A stretch of 64,000 bases of DNA from Hyphomicrobiaceae bacterium (GTDB lineage: Bacteria; Pseudomonadota; Alphaproteobacteria; Rhizobiales; Hyphomicrobiaceae), in assembly GCA_022844225.1 (NCBI GenBank), contig JALHMC010000002.1, forward strand, positions 62,001 through 126,000, read 5' to 3'. Of this stretch, positions 8,553 through 17,125 are shown in pieces (within the stretch, counting starts at the first letter, position 1; each line of letters opens with the position of its first letter). The notes beneath the pieces are model-generated. The model was not told the origin of the DNA, did not search any database, and saw nothing but the letters and a program-made list of their open reading frames with translations. A program made the translations under genes and the position numbers.

Positions 8553-9452
8553 GTGCGCTTCTTCTTTCCCGATGTCGAGGAGATGCCGGTCCCGCCCGGC
8601 CATCGATTTCCAGCGGTCAAGTACCGGCTGCTTCGCGAGACGATCGAGCGTGAAGGGATCTTATCGACCGAGAGCCTGTCCCCATCGCCTTCGGCGACCA
8701 TCGAGGAACTCACGCGTGCTCATTCGCCGGAGTACGTCGCCGCCGTGCTCGACGGGACGCTTTCGGCCGACATCGTCCGGCGGATCGGGCTGCCATTAAG
8801 CCCAACGCTCGCCCGTCGTTCACGTGCGACCGTCGGTGGATCACTCGCCGCCGCCCGCCAAGCCTTGCGACAGGGCGTTTCGGGCCAGCTCGCGGGCGGT
8901 ACGCATCATGCCCACCGCGACTACGGCTCGGGTTTTTGCGTTTTCAACGATCTTGCCGTCGCGGCGCTGACCTTGCTCGCAGAAGGCGCGGCCGCGCGCA
9001 TCGCCATCCTCGACCTCGACGTGCATCAGGGAGATGGCAACGCGTCGATTTTGAAAGGGCTGCCCGGCCTTCTGCTCGTGGGCATCCAGGGTGAGCGGAA
9101 CTTCCCGTTCCGACGCGTGCCGGGAGACATCGACATTGAGCTTCCCGACGGCACCGGGGACCGCGCTTATCTCGATGCACTCGCCGACGTGCTTCCGGCC
9201 ATCGAGGCACACAGGCCCGACCTGCTGCTTTATCTCTCAGGTGTCGATCCCCTGAGGGAGGACAAGCTCGGCCGACTTGCGCTGACGCACGAAGGGTTGG
9301 CCGAGCGCGACCGCATGGTTTTCCAGATGTGCCGCCGCCGCGGCATCCCCGTCTCGATCGCGATCGGCGGCGGCTACGCTGTGCCCATCGAGGCCAGCGT
9401 CGCGGCGTACGCCGGTACGTTCCTTACTGCTCGCGAGGTGTTCGACTGGTGA
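8553..9452 (+). CDS. Histone deacetylase family protein
   Basis: A 299-residue member of the arginase/deacetylase fold, zinc hydrolases that remove acyl groups from amines such as acetylated polyamines or lysine. The active-site histidine pair is His118-His119 in GGTHHAH. The zinc ligands are Asp156 and His158 in DLDVHQGDGN and Asp232 in LSGVDP, and the transition-state Tyr275 is in GGGYAVP. The GTG at 8553 gives an N terminus starting RFFFPD that matches the family; upstream codons overlap the preceding gene. It stands alone after the Cys-rich protein. Bacterial members usually act on small acetylated amines, so histone naming is only by family. Confidence 0.93.
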   Translation: MRFFFPDVEEMPVPPGHRFPAVKYRLLRETIEREGILSTESLSPSPSATIEELTRAHSPEYVAAVLDGTLSADIVRRIGLPLSPTLARRSRATVGGSLAAARQALRQGVSGQLAGGTHHAHRDYGSGFCVFNDLAVAALTLLAEGAAARIAILDLDVHQGDGNASILKGLPGLLLVGIQGERNFPFRRVPGDIDIELPDGTGDRAYLDALADVLPAIEAHRPDLLLYLSGVDPLREDKLGRLALTHEGLAERDRMVFQMCRRRGIPVSIAIGGGYAVPIEASVAAYAGTFLTAREVFDW

Positions 9453-9471
9453 CCCGCAATGGCCCTGCGGA

Positions 9472-10410
9472 TCACTGCTGCGGCCGGGCCGCCGCCGGAG
9501 GTACACCACCGCCCGGCAACTGCCACAGCATGTTCACGCCCTGCTCGCCCCCCATGAAGGTGGTGGGGAACGTGCCGTGCCATTTCTCGATCTTGCGGTA
9601 TTCGACCACCAGCGGGTTCGACGCCAGTGCCTGGCCCAGGACGCGAACCGCCTCAGCCTGCGCATCGCCCTGCACTTTAATTTCGTAGGCGCGACCGTCG
9701 GCGCGGGCCTTGTCGGCGTCTCGCTGTGCCATTGCGGTTTGCGTCACCTGCGTCGTCGTCAGCTTCTGGCGCTCCAGCACGAAGCGCTCCGTCTCGGCCT
9801 GCTCGCGCGCGACCTGCTTATCGCGAATGGCCTTGGTGTATTCGGGCGGGAAGCCGATGTTGACGATCGAGAAACCGGTGATCTGGATATCGTCGGGCAT
9901 CCGCTCGGCGAACGCCGCCTGCGAGCGGTCGCGATATTCGCCGCGTTTGCGCAGCAGATCGTTGACGATGTAGCCACTCGTGACGCCCTTCACGACGTCG
10001 TTCAAGCGCGGTTGAATAATCCGTTTCTCAAACTGGTCGAGCGAGCCGAACTGGATGTAGAGGTCCTGCACATTGCTCCGTTTCACGAGCCAGTTGACCG
10101 TGACAGTGATCGGCAGCTCGAGCGGATCCTGCGAAGCGGCAGCAAGTTCGACCGAGTACGCACGCTCGCGCACCTCCATCTCCTCGACCGTGTCGGCATA
10201 GGGAATTTTTACGTGCAGACCGGGATCGACGACATTGATGACGCTGCCGAACCGCTTAACGATGCCCACATGGCCGGCGTCGATCCGGTAGATTCCCATC
10301 CAAACGATCGACAGCACAACCAAAGCAATAACGGCTAATGCGCCGGCTCCGATTCCCAACACGGGAATACGGGGCGATGGAAGTTGGGGCGGGTTGCTGC
10401 CGGTTCTCAT
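9472..10410 (-). CDS. Prohibitin/SPFH-domain (band 7) membrane protein
   Basis: A 312-residue SPFH/band 7 protein of the prohibitin/HflC-like group. A short Pro-rich cytoplasmic head precedes one membrane helix (about residues 18-40, with ALAVIALVVLSIVW), then IDAGHVGIVKRFG opens the SPFH domain. A charged helical region rich in Glu/Arg/Gln (about 195-265, REQAETERFVLERQ) should form coiled coil. Such proteins build ring scaffolds in the inner membrane that control proteases or lipid domains. The ATG at 10410 has GGAGAG 5 nt upstream. It is convergent with the deacetylase gene, and no nfeD or ftsH is adjacent. Confidence 0.9.
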   Translation of the reverse strand: MRTGSNPPQLPSPRIPVLGIGAGALAVIALVVLSIVWMGIYRIDAGHVGIVKRFGSVINVVDPGLHVKIPYADTVEEMEVRERAYSVELAAASQDPLELPITVTVNWLVKRSNVQDLYIQFGSLDQFEKRIIQPRLNDVVKGVTSGYIVNDLLRKRGEYRDRSQAAFAERMPDDIQITGFSIVNIGFPPEYTKAIRDKQVAREQAETERFVLERQKLTTTQVTQTAMAQRDADKARADGRAYEIKVQGDAQAEAVRVLGQALASNPLVVEYRKIEKWHGTFPTTFMGGEQGVNMLWQLPGGGVPPAAARPQQ

Positions 10411-10553
10411 GGGCTCTCTCCACGTTCTCGGACCGTCGCTGGGGCCGATGCAACTGGGAACCTGCGGCACGCAGGCGACATGATCACTTTATGTCGATTG
10501 TCTTACCCTTTGATTTATTTCGATCTATCGTTGCCGCATCTCTCATCCCCCGA

Positions 10554-11090
10554 CTAGCAACGGCGATCACCTCCATCTGCCGGCCGCCGTTGGTCGACCG
10601 GGCGCTCGTCCAATCGCTCGAACTCGCCCTCGATCACCGGTCCGGTCGCGTCCGTGCCCATGTTCGCGCTTCGATCGGCGTCAGCGGCGCCACCCGTTTT
10701 TCGCTCCGAGAACGGACCCGGCTGCTTCCTGATGTCGCCAACAACGAAGGCGTTGCGCAGGGCCACACGCGCCAGCATCCTGCGGATAGGTGGTATCAGC
10801 AATATCATGCCGACGACATCGGCGATGAAGCCGGGCGTAATCAGCAAGATCGCGGCCAAGACCACCAATGCGCTGTCGACCATGGCCGCAACGGGCGGCT
10901 CGCCACGTTCCAATGCCTCGCGCACCCTCAGCGCCGATGTCAGCCCGCTGCGACCCAGCACCAAAGAACCGACGATGAATGTGGCGACAACCAACCCGAA
11001 TGCCGGCCAGAACCCGATCCATTGGCCGACCTTGATCATCACGGCGATCTCGATCAAAGGCAGCGCGATGAGAATGAGGAGGCCGATCAT
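10554..11090 (-). CDS. fxsA: FxsA family membrane protein
   Basis: A 178-residue FxsA protein: an N-terminal membrane helix (MIGLLILIALPLIEIAVMIKV), a second (PAFGLVVATFIVGSLVLG), the conserved LITPGFIADVVGMILLIPP near residues 75-95, and a polar tail that is probably cytoplasmic. In E. coli its homologue relieves exclusion of phage T7 by the F plasmid; the normal function is unknown. The ATG at 11090 is chosen because translation from 11204 would add a basic, family-foreign leader. It is divergent from timA, an arrangement frequent in alphaproteobacteria. Confidence 0.9.
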   Translation of the reverse strand: MIGLLILIALPLIEIAVMIKVGQWIGFWPAFGLVVATFIVGSLVLGRSGLTSALRVREALERGEPPVAAMVDSALVVLAAILLITPGFIADVVGMILLIPPIRRMLARVALRNAFVVGDIRKQPGPFSERKTGGAADADRSANMGTDATGPVIEGEFERLDERPVDQRRPADGGDRRC

Positions 11091-11361
11091 TGCCTTGCTT
11101 TCAGGTGACGTATTGATCCGTTCGGACACCCTGTTGCGTTGACGACGCTTGCCACGCTTGGCTTCAAAGCAACGATCGCCTAAATTCAGTTCCGATGGCA
11201 CCATCGCCGGGCAATGGGCATCGGCCGTTCGGGCGACCGCGATGGGCGTGGCAGCTAAGAATTGCTACGGACATCTGGAGCGTCGCGGCGACGCTGAATA
11301 TATCTAGGATGGCTATCATGGGTTGCCCTTGCGACCCGTTGCTTGGAAAGCACCATAGAGC

Positions 11362-12096
11362 ATGGACGGCAAAATCGACATCTTCACGCTGCTTTTCCTC
11401 GTTCTGGCGGTCATCATCATCCTGCGGCTACGCAGCGTGCTGGGACGCAAGAGCAGCGAGGATGATGCCCGGGTCGAGCGCTACAAAGCCGAGCAGCGGG
11501 CCCGTGCTGCAGCTGGTCAAGGGCAGGACAAGATCGTGACGCTGCCGAGACGGGACCGCGCGGACGCAACGCCGGAGAAAGCCGCTGCCGCGGCGACGGC
11601 CGACATCGAAGAGAAAGTGCGCACCCTCGCCTCCGGTAACGAGCCGCTGGCTGACGGATTGCTGTCCGTGGCGCGGTCAGACCCGAGCTTCGATCCCGAG
11701 CACTTCCTCGTCGGCGCGCGCCAAGCCTACGAAATGATCGTTACGGCCTTTGCCGAGGCCAACCGCAAGACCCTCAAGGGGCTCCTGAGCAAAGACGTGT
11801 TCGAGGGATTCTCTGCCGCACTCACCGACCGTGAAGGCAGGGGCGAGCAGATCGATCAGAGTTTTGTCGGCATCAACAAGGCGGACATCGTCGAGGCCGA
11901 GTTGAAGAGTGGCATGGCCCACGTCACGGTTCGCTTCGCGAGCGAGTTGATCTCTGCAACCCGTGATCGGGAGGGCACCGTCATCGCCGGCGATCCGAAG
12001 CGGATCAAAGAGGTGATCGACATCTGGACGTTTGCCCGTGACATCGGTTCGCGTGATCCAAACTGGAAGCTGGTCGCAACCCAAGCGCCAGGTTGA
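11362..12096 (+). CDS. Tim44/TimA family putative adaptor protein
   Basis: A 244-residue Tim44-like protein (alphaproteobacterial TimA group). A single N-terminal membrane anchor (about residues 8-25, TLLFLVLAVIIILRL) is followed by a charged linker and a C-terminal Tim44 domain (about 95-240) with FLVGARQAYEMIVTAFAEAN and DIWTFARDIGSRDPNWKLVAT. In Caulobacter a relative sits in the inner membrane, and it is evolutionarily linked to mitochondrial import machinery. The stop overlaps the next gene (TGATG), so timA, mltA and smr are one translationally coupled operon. Confidence 0.9.
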   Translation: MDGKIDIFTLLFLVLAVIIILRLRSVLGRKSSEDDARVERYKAEQRARAAAGQGQDKIVTLPRRDRADATPEKAAAAATADIEEKVRTLASGNEPLADGLLSVARSDPSFDPEHFLVGARQAYEMIVTAFAEANRKTLKGLLSKDVFEGFSAALTDREGRGEQIDQSFVGINKADIVEAELKSGMAHVTVRFASELISATRDREGTVIAGDPKRIKEVIDIWTFARDIGSRDPNWKLVATQAPG

Positions 12097-13550
12097 TGGC
12101 GCCCCCAGCGCGCCCCTGGGAAGGCGCGCAGGGGGGTGGCAGGCCGTTCCTCGGGATAAAGCGCTGCACCTGGCATGCGTTTAAGCAGAGTGGGGGTCGA
12201 CTTTTGGGGGAATTTGACAGTCACGGCGGCAGCCGGCGCCGCGTTGCGCTGTCGAGCCTCGTGGTCTGCGTCGCTATCGCGGGAGGCGTCTTTACCACAT
12301 GCGAGGCCAGCGGACCTGTCTCCACCGGTTCGTCGTCGAAGGAAGCCTCGACCAAAACGACGGGTTCACTCGCTTCGGGTTCACCCACCGACTCCGCAGC
12401 AAAACGCGACCGTATTGGCAAGATGACTGCTCCCAATTTCATCCCTGTCGTATTTTCCGATCTCACAGGCTGGGCGGACGACGATCACTTGGCGGCGTTC
12501 AAGGCCTTTCTCGCCTCTTGCCCCCTGGTGATCGCCGGCAAGGCCGGAAGAGCCAGCGGGCCGGACGGTGAGACGTTTGCGGCCGCCTGCGGGGCCGCCC
12601 TGGCTTTGCAGAGGCCTACGAAAGTCGCCGCTCGGGCCTTTTTCGAGGAGCACTTCCAACCGCACCGCATTGTCCACAAGGATACGGGGGGGCTTCTGAC
12701 CGGCTACTACGAGCCCGTCATCGATGGCTCGCGTAAGCGGGAGGCTCGGTTCCAAACTCCGATCCTTAAGCGCCCTGCCGACCTCGTGACAATCGTCCCC
12801 GAGACGCGTGGTGCGGCACCGGGTAGCCTTACGCATGCACGGCGGACTGCGGCGGGCCTCGTGCCGTTTTCAACGCGGGCGGAAATCGACGCGGGCGCCC
12901 TAGCCGGCCAAAACCTCGAAATCCTCTATCTCAGCGATCCAGTCGAAAAATTCTTCCTACAAATTCAAGGCTCCGGCCGCATCCGTCTGACCGACGGGAC
13001 GACCGTTCGCGTCCAGTACGACGGTAAGAACGGACATCCCTACACTTCGATCGGCCGCTACTTGATCGACAAGGGCCTACTCGCGGCCGACAAGGTTTCA
13101 ATGGGGGCTCTCGGCCGATGGCTGAAGTCGGATCTCGAGCGCGCCCGTTCCGTGATGAACCAGAATGCATCCTACGTCTTCTTTCGAGAGCTCCCGCCCG
13201 ATGCAAACGGCCCGCTCGGCGCGATACAGGTGCCGCTGGTGGCTGGCCGGTCGCTCGCCATCGATCCCGCGGTGCACCGGCTAGGCCGCCCGATCTATGT
13301 CAGCGCGCCGTCTCTCACCCCCAGTGGGCACCAGGTTCCCTTTAATCGCCTGATGGTGGCGCACGACGTCGGTAGTGCCATCAAGGGCCCGGAACGTGGT
13401 GACATCTACTTCGGATCTGGCGAGACCGCCGAGCGACAGGCTAGCCGGGTGCGCCACCCAGGCAATCTGTTCGTCCTGGTGGCCAAGGCCACCGCGGCCA
13501 CACCGGCTGCTGCCAAGGGCATGCCCGGCCACGAGCGTCGCGGGCGATGA
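12096..13550 (+). CDS. mltA: MltA-type murein lytic transglycosylase
   Basis: A 484-residue lytic transglycosylase that cleaves peptidoglycan glycan strands to 1,6-anhydromuropeptides. The MltA domain is complete: TGYYEPVIDG near 204, IQGSGRIRLTDG near 290, VQYDGKNGHPYTSIGRYL near 307, then the 3D domain AHDVGSAIKGPERGDIYFG with the catalytic Asp at 424 and supporting Asp436. About 50 residues precede a hydrophobic segment (VALSSLVVCVAIAGGVF) that ends in TTC, so a shorter lipoprotein or signal-anchor start is possible, although no good ATG/GTG exists there. ATG 12096 overlaps the timA stop and smr begins inside its end. Confidence 0.9.
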   Translation: MAPPARPWEGAQGGGRPFLGIKRCTWHAFKQSGGRLLGEFDSHGGSRRRVALSSLVVCVAIAGGVFTTCEASGPVSTGSSSKEASTKTTGSLASGSPTDSAAKRDRIGKMTAPNFIPVVFSDLTGWADDDHLAAFKAFLASCPLVIAGKAGRASGPDGETFAAACGAALALQRPTKVAARAFFEEHFQPHRIVHKDTGGLLTGYYEPVIDGSRKREARFQTPILKRPADLVTIVPETRGAAPGSLTHARRTAAGLVPFSTRAEIDAGALAGQNLEILYLSDPVEKFFLQIQGSGRIRLTDGTTVRVQYDGKNGHPYTSIGRYLIDKGLLAADKVSMGALGRWLKSDLERARSVMNQNASYVFFRELPPDANGPLGAIQVPLVAGRSLAIDPAVHRLGRPIYVSAPSLTPSGHQVPFNRLMVAHDVGSAIKGPERGDIYFGSGETAERQASRVRHPGNLFVLVAKATAATPAAAKGMPGHERRGR

Positions 13551-14245
13551 GCGGCTCGGGCCACGACCGCCCGCCGAAACGGGGAGCAAGGCCGCTGCTC
13601 ACGCCCGAGGATACGTCGCTCTGGCAGCGGATTGCCGAAACGATCGACTCGCGACGGCAGGGCAAACCACGTGTGCAGGATGTCGAGGGCTCACCGTTCT
13701 CGTCGCGGGCGGCTCAGGCGACGCAGACAAAGGTGCTATCTTCCGCCGCGACGCGCGTCCATGCACCGAAGCCCAGCCGGAGGCAAGACGCCACGGCTTC
13801 CGACGCGCGGCCTCCGAAGGGCCCGCCCCCGCGGCCACCCTCCGCTCGCGCATCGCCTACGCCCGCCACCCTGCCGACGGTCGAAAGGCGCAAAGCTCGC
13901 CGTATTGCCTCGGGTACGATCGAGATCGAGGCGCGGCTCGACCTCCATGGTCTCACCCAGACGATTGCCCATGGCCGCCTCGTCTCGTTCCTGCAAAGCG
14001 CCGCTGCCCAAGGCCTGCGCACCGTTCTGGTCATCACCGGCAAGGGCGCCAGCCGTCAGCCCACCACGCTGCGCGGAGGATGGCGCGACGACGAGGACGT
14101 CGGCGTCCTCAGACGCAGCGTGCCACGATGGCTGGCTGAGGCGCCACTGCGTGCACTTGTGATCGGTTGCCAAGTTGCAGCTCCCCGCCACGGCGGCGAA
14201 GGGGCTCTGTACGTTCTGCTTCGTCGCGGTCGACATAGCGACTGA
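13547..14245 (+). CDS. Smr/MutS2-domain protein
   Basis: A 232-residue protein with a disordered Pro/Arg/Ala-rich first half and a C-terminal Smr domain (about residues 120-228): LDLHGLTQTIAHGRLVSF, VLVITGKGASRQPTT, VPRWLAEAPLR and GGEGALYVLLRR. Smr domains nick or bind branched DNA, and some cleave mRNA during ribosome rescue. The LDLHG and TGKG motifs expected for nuclease function are present. The start overlaps the mltA stop (ATGA), a coupled arrangement conserved in alphaproteobacteria. Confidence 0.92.
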   Translation: MSGSGHDRPPKRGARPLLTPEDTSLWQRIAETIDSRRQGKPRVQDVEGSPFSSRAAQATQTKVLSSAATRVHAPKPSRRQDATASDARPPKGPPPRPPSARASPTPATLPTVERRKARRIASGTIEIEARLDLHGLTQTIAHGRLVSFLQSAAAQGLRTVLVITGKGASRQPTTLRGGWRDDEDVGVLRRSVPRWLAEAPLRALVIGCQVAAPRHGGEGALYVLLRRGRHSD

Positions 14246-14372
14246 GCCCTTAACAGCGCCAACGACAGCGTCTCAGCAAGCCGGCCACTGGACCGCGACT
14301 TGTGCACACGAATAAAGCAACAGCGTCAGTGTCTCATGGACAGTGGTCGGGGTATCCCCTAAGCAGCCGGCC

Positions 14373-14954
14373 ATGATCAGGGCGACCTACGACTGGATGA
14401 TGCGCATGGCGGGCCACAAGCGGGCTCCAGAAGCGCTGTTTACGGTCTCGTTCATCGAGAGTTCGATTTTTCCGATCCCACCAGACGTCATGCTGGTGCC
14501 GATGATCCTCGCCAATCGTGCCCGCGCCTGGTTTTACGCCGCATTGTGCACCGTGGCGTCGGTCCTGGGCGGAGTGGCCGGATATGCGATCGGCTATTTC
14601 CTGTTCGACGCGATCGGCCAACCGCTTCTCGATCTCTACGGTTACTCCAGCAAATTCAAAGAGTTCTCCACCTATTATAATGAATGGGGCGCCTGGATCG
14701 TGTTCTTTGCCGGCGTGACCCCGTTTCCCTACAAGGTGGTCACGGTCGCCAGCGGAACGACGGGCCTCAACATCATCGTGTTCATCCTCGCCAGCATCGC
14801 GTCGCGTGGATTGCGCTTCTTCATCGTCGCCGCCTTGCTCTATTGGTTTGGTGAGCCGATCCGCGTCTTCATCGAAAAGCGTCTCGGACTGTTGCTCACC
14901 GTCTTCCTTCTTCTGCTGTTCGGTGGTTTCCTGGCCCTCCGCTTCCTGCACTGA
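14373..14954 (+). CDS. YqaA-like/DedA-type VTT membrane protein
   Basis: A 193-residue integral membrane protein of the VTT/SNARE-associated (DedA-like, YqaA) family. About four to five hydrophobic segments are seen (near residues 40-58, 60-80, 105-125, 130-155 and 165-190). The family blocks FIESSIFPIPPDVMLVP and VVFFAGVTPFPYKVVTVASGTT carry the acidic, proline and basic residues typical of proton-coupled lipid or metabolite handling. The ATG at 14373 gives the usual start. It lies just upstream of dsbB (25 nt gap) and is probably co-transcribed. The transported substrate is unknown. Confidence 0.87.
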   Translation: MIRATYDWMMRMAGHKRAPEALFTVSFIESSIFPIPPDVMLVPMILANRARAWFYAALCTVASVLGGVAGYAIGYFLFDAIGQPLLDLYGYSSKFKEFSTYYNEWGAWIVFFAGVTPFPYKVVTVASGTTGLNIIVFILASIASRGLRFFIVAALLYWFGEPIRVFIEKRLGLLLTVFLLLLFGGFLALRFLH

Positions 14955-14979
14955 AAGCTCAGACGGATTGGTCGTCTCG

Positions 14980-15501
14980 ATGTCTCGCGTTCGCCCCGAG
15001 AATGATCCTGCCTACCGCGCCGGCGGCTTTGCATTGGCGCTCGCCGTGTTCGCCATCCTGACTGCGCTCGGATTCGAGCATCTCGGCGGACTCGAGCCGT
15101 GTCCCCTCTGTCTCCAGCAGCGCTACGCTTTCTATGTGGGCATTCCAGGCTTGTTCCTGGGCATGGTGCTCCTCGCTGCCGAGTGCCCCAGGACCGCAGC
15201 CGTGCTTTTTCTCGCCGTCGGCCTCGCGTTTCTCGCGAATACCGGTCTGGGGGCGTATCACGCTGGTGTTGAGTGGAAGTTCTGGCCTGGACCAGATACT
15301 TGCGCTCAAGCGACGGAAACACTGAAGCCGCTCAGTGGTGGAAATCTTCTCAACGACCTGAGCAAGGCGAGGGTCGTGCGTTGCGACGAGGCGCCTTGGC
15401 GCTTTCTCGGCATCTCCTTCGCCGGCTGGAACGTGCTCGGCTCGTTCATCATCTTCGTCGCCGCATTGCAGGCCGCCGTCGCAGCCAGTCGGATACGCTG
15501 A
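14980..15501 (+). CDS. dsbB: Disulfide bond formation protein B
   Basis: A 173-residue DsbB-type inner-membrane quinone reductase that reoxidises DsbA. The first redox pair is Cys41-Cys44 in EPCPLCLQQR, and the periplasmic pair is Cys108 (DTCAQA) and Cys135 (VRCDEAPW). Four membrane helices are apparent. The ATG at 14980 is the only start leaving the first helix intact. It follows the YqaA-like gene at 25 nt and a weak hairpin comes after it. No dsbA is nearby. Confidence 0.92.
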   Translation: MSRVRPENDPAYRAGGFALALAVFAILTALGFEHLGGLEPCPLCLQQRYAFYVGIPGLFLGMVLLAAECPRTAAVLFLAVGLAFLANTGLGAYHAGVEWKFWPGPDTCAQATETLKPLSGGNLLNDLSKARVVRCDEAPWRFLGISFAGWNVLGSFIIFVAALQAAVAASRIR

Positions 15502-15556
15502 ATCGAGTTATCCACAGCGATTCGCGCAGAACTCAAAGGCTTCTGATTCAAGCCTC

Positions 15557-15579
15557 GAAGCCCCATTTTCGGGGCCTTC
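15557..15579 (+). terminator. Weak hairpin after dsbB
   Basis: GAAGCCCC (15557-15564), a 6-nt loop ATTTTC and GGGGCCTTC (15571-15579) pair with one bulged C. No T tract follows, so termination is only suggested by position 55 nt after the dsbB stop. Confidence 0.4.
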
Positions 15580-15611
15580 TGTGTCGACATGAACAATCGT
15601 CAAGCGAAATA

Positions 15612-15634
15612 ACGAATTCAAATCGCGAATTCGT
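15612..15634. promoter_or_regulatory. Palindromic dyad ACGAATTC-N7-GAATTCGT
   Basis: Two perfect 8-bp inverted halves (15612-15619 and 15627-15634) are separated by 7 nt, giving half-site centres 15 bp apart. It lies in an AT-richer stretch about 100 bp before the ribosome-binding site of the low-complexity reading frame at 15727. Symmetry and position suggest a binding site for a dimeric regulator; the regulator is unknown. Confidence 0.4.
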
Positions 15635-15726
15635 CACCATGTCGCCACGCGGCAACTGTTTATTAACTCTCGTTCGCGGACGACGCGGCGACGCGCCGAA
15701 CGCGAGGTCAAGGGAGGCACCGGATC

Positions 15727-16434
15727 ATGGAAGTTGTCAGTCGCCCCCGGATGCCCAGCATGAGTAAGGGTTGTCCGGCACCTGCCGAGGTCTTTGTACA
15801 GCGTGGCGTCAGTACGGCCAGCGTAGCGGCCACAGGTGACGAGGCGTCCACAACGGCGGTTTCTGCCCGGTGCGGCGGTGTGGTTGTGACGGACCAGCGT
15901 ATCCCGGTCCAGCGTGCGTTGAGTGTGTTGCGTCGCGTAGGTCGGTGTGACGGTAGCGTTGCGTCCCAGTCGGTGGAGTTTGCGTCTCGTTTGGTTGCGT
16001 CGGAGTCCGAGTTGGTTGCGTTAGCGTCCCAGAGTGCCGCGTCCCAGTCCTCTGCGTATCGGTATCGCGTCGTGTCAGCGTCCCAGTCGACTGCGTCAGC
16101 GTCGGCCCGCGATGAGTTCCCTTCGAGCACGCTCCCTCTCGTGCTCAAGACGCTCGTGCGGCGAGCCGCCGCCGCCAAGGTTTCGCGTAGGTGGCGACGG
16201 CTCGAGGATGCCTCCGTGCGGAGCGTCGTTTCCGCAGGTCCGTCAGCGAGTAGCGTCAAGTGGCGTTCGAGTGGTGCGAGTCGCGTTTCGAGTGTGTCGG
16301 TCTTGTCCGTGTTGCGTGGTTTGGCGTCGCGTGCGTCGAAGTCGAGTTTGTCCCGTAGCTTTGCGTCCGTTCCCGTAGCGTCCGCGTTGTGTCCGTCGAG
16401 TTTAAGTTCGTGGCATGCCCGTACCATTCACTGA
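15727..16434 (+). CDS. Low-complexity Ser/Ala/Val-rich hypothetical protein (doubtful)
   Basis: The frame encodes 235 residues and begins with ATG 9 nt after AGGGAGG, a strong ribosome-binding site. Its centre (about residues 75-135) has irregular Ala-Ser repeats (ASQS, ASES, SASQS, ASASA) built on GCGTCC or GCGTCN codons; the rest is rich in Ser, Val and Arg. Third-position GC looks lower than in neighbouring genes, and the opposite strand (15708-16427) is also open with Asp-Ala repeats, so coding strand and reality are uncertain. No known domain, signal peptide or membrane segment is seen. It may be a disordered protein, a decayed repeat gene or non-coding repetitive DNA. Confidence 0.3.
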   Translation: MEVVSRPRMPSMSKGCPAPAEVFVQRGVSTASVAATGDEASTTAVSARCGGVVVTDQRIPVQRALSVLRRVGRCDGSVASQSVEFASRLVASESELVALASQSAASQSSAYRYRVVSASQSTASASARDEFPSSTLPLVLKTLVRRAAAAKVSRRWRRLEDASVRSVVSAGPSASSVKWRSSGASRVSSVSVLSVLRGLASRASKSSLSRSFASVPVASALCPSSLSSWHARTIH

Positions 16435-16447
16435 AGGAACTCCAGCC

Positions 16448-16729
16448 GTGACCTCCAATGTCGTCTCTTTCCCCCGAGAGCTGGCACGCGGGTCCGCAAC
16501 CCCGGGTTGGCAGTCCCTTGGTGACGCGGCGGGCAGCGTTCTGAGTTGCGTTGCGTTTCGCAGTGGCGTTGCGTCGAATGTGTCCCCGATCCTCCGCGAG
16601 GAGGGCGGCGAATGGCCGAAGACGGTGGCCTTCGCCGTGCCAGCAGAACAACGGAGTGGCGTCACCCCCGCCACTCTTTCGGAACCGGCAAGCGCTTTGA
16701 GCCGTGGGCACCGAAAGGTAGTCCGATAG
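16448..16729 (+). CDS. Small hypothetical protein (doubtful)
   Basis: A 93-residue frame from GTG 16448, about 10 nt after GAAGGA. The first residues, SNVVSFPRELARG, look like the start of small soluble proteins found in alphaproteobacteria. The middle then becomes compositionally odd, with GCGTTGCGT-type repeats like those of the preceding region. It may be a real small gene whose middle is degenerated, or chance. No domain is recognised. Confidence 0.25.
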   Translation: MTSNVVSFPRELARGSATPGWQSLGDAAGSVLSCVAFRSGVASNVSPILREEGGEWPKTVAFAVPAEQRSGVTPATLSEPASALSRGHRKVVR

Positions 16730-16836
16730 CAGCTCATAGCAAGGTCCCGCGTAGAGCTGTCACTCGCTCGAAGCGCTTGCCGGCAGATTTCTGCGGCGTC
16801 CCACGGATCAATAAGATTAAAAAGAGGCAAGCCCCC

Positions 16837-17103
16837 ATGGTCATCCCATTCGATCACGCCTCGCTCCGTCAGAGTGACGACGAGACCCCGGTTCACGTCA
16901 ACCCGATCCTCTGGCAACAGTCGCTCGGGCTCGCCCGACAAATCTCGGCTCGAGTCTTCCGTGATGGTGGCCGCGCCTGCGACGCCCTTGCGGCGGTCGG
17001 TCTCTCCGCCCCAGCCGACGCTACCTGGGACAAGGCGGTCGAAATGATCGCGGCAGAACTCTCTCGGAGTCGTGCGATCCTCGGTAAGAAAGCAGCCGCC
17101 TGA
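16837..17103 (+). CDS. Small hypothetical protein, 88 residues
   Basis: The ATG at 16837 lies about 9 nt after AAGAGG. The product is soluble and mostly helical by composition, with NPILWQQSLGLARQISARVFRDGG and a C-terminal TWDKAVEMIAAELSRSRA ending in Lys-Lys-Ala. Codon use is normal for the window, with GC-rich third positions, unlike the segment just upstream. It ends 23 nt from the convergent SLC13 gene. I do not recognise the family; a small regulatory or toxin/antitoxin-like role would be guesswork. Confidence 0.6.
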   Translation: MVIPFDHASLRQSDDETPVHVNPILWQQSLGLARQISARVFRDGGRACDALAAVGLSAPADATWDKAVEMIAAELSRSRAILGKKAAA

Positions 17104-17125
17104 AGCAAGCGCCTGGACTCGCGCC

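Noticed and set aside
15940..16100. CRISPR array
   Set aside because: The repeated GCGTCCCAG units are short, irregularly spaced at multiples of three and have no constant spacer length; no cas gene is present.
15708..16427. Minus-strand frame with Asp-Ala and Trp-Asp repeats
   Set aside because: Its start has no convincing ribosome-binding site and it mirrors the plus-strand repeats, so I listed only the plus-strand frame, with low confidence.
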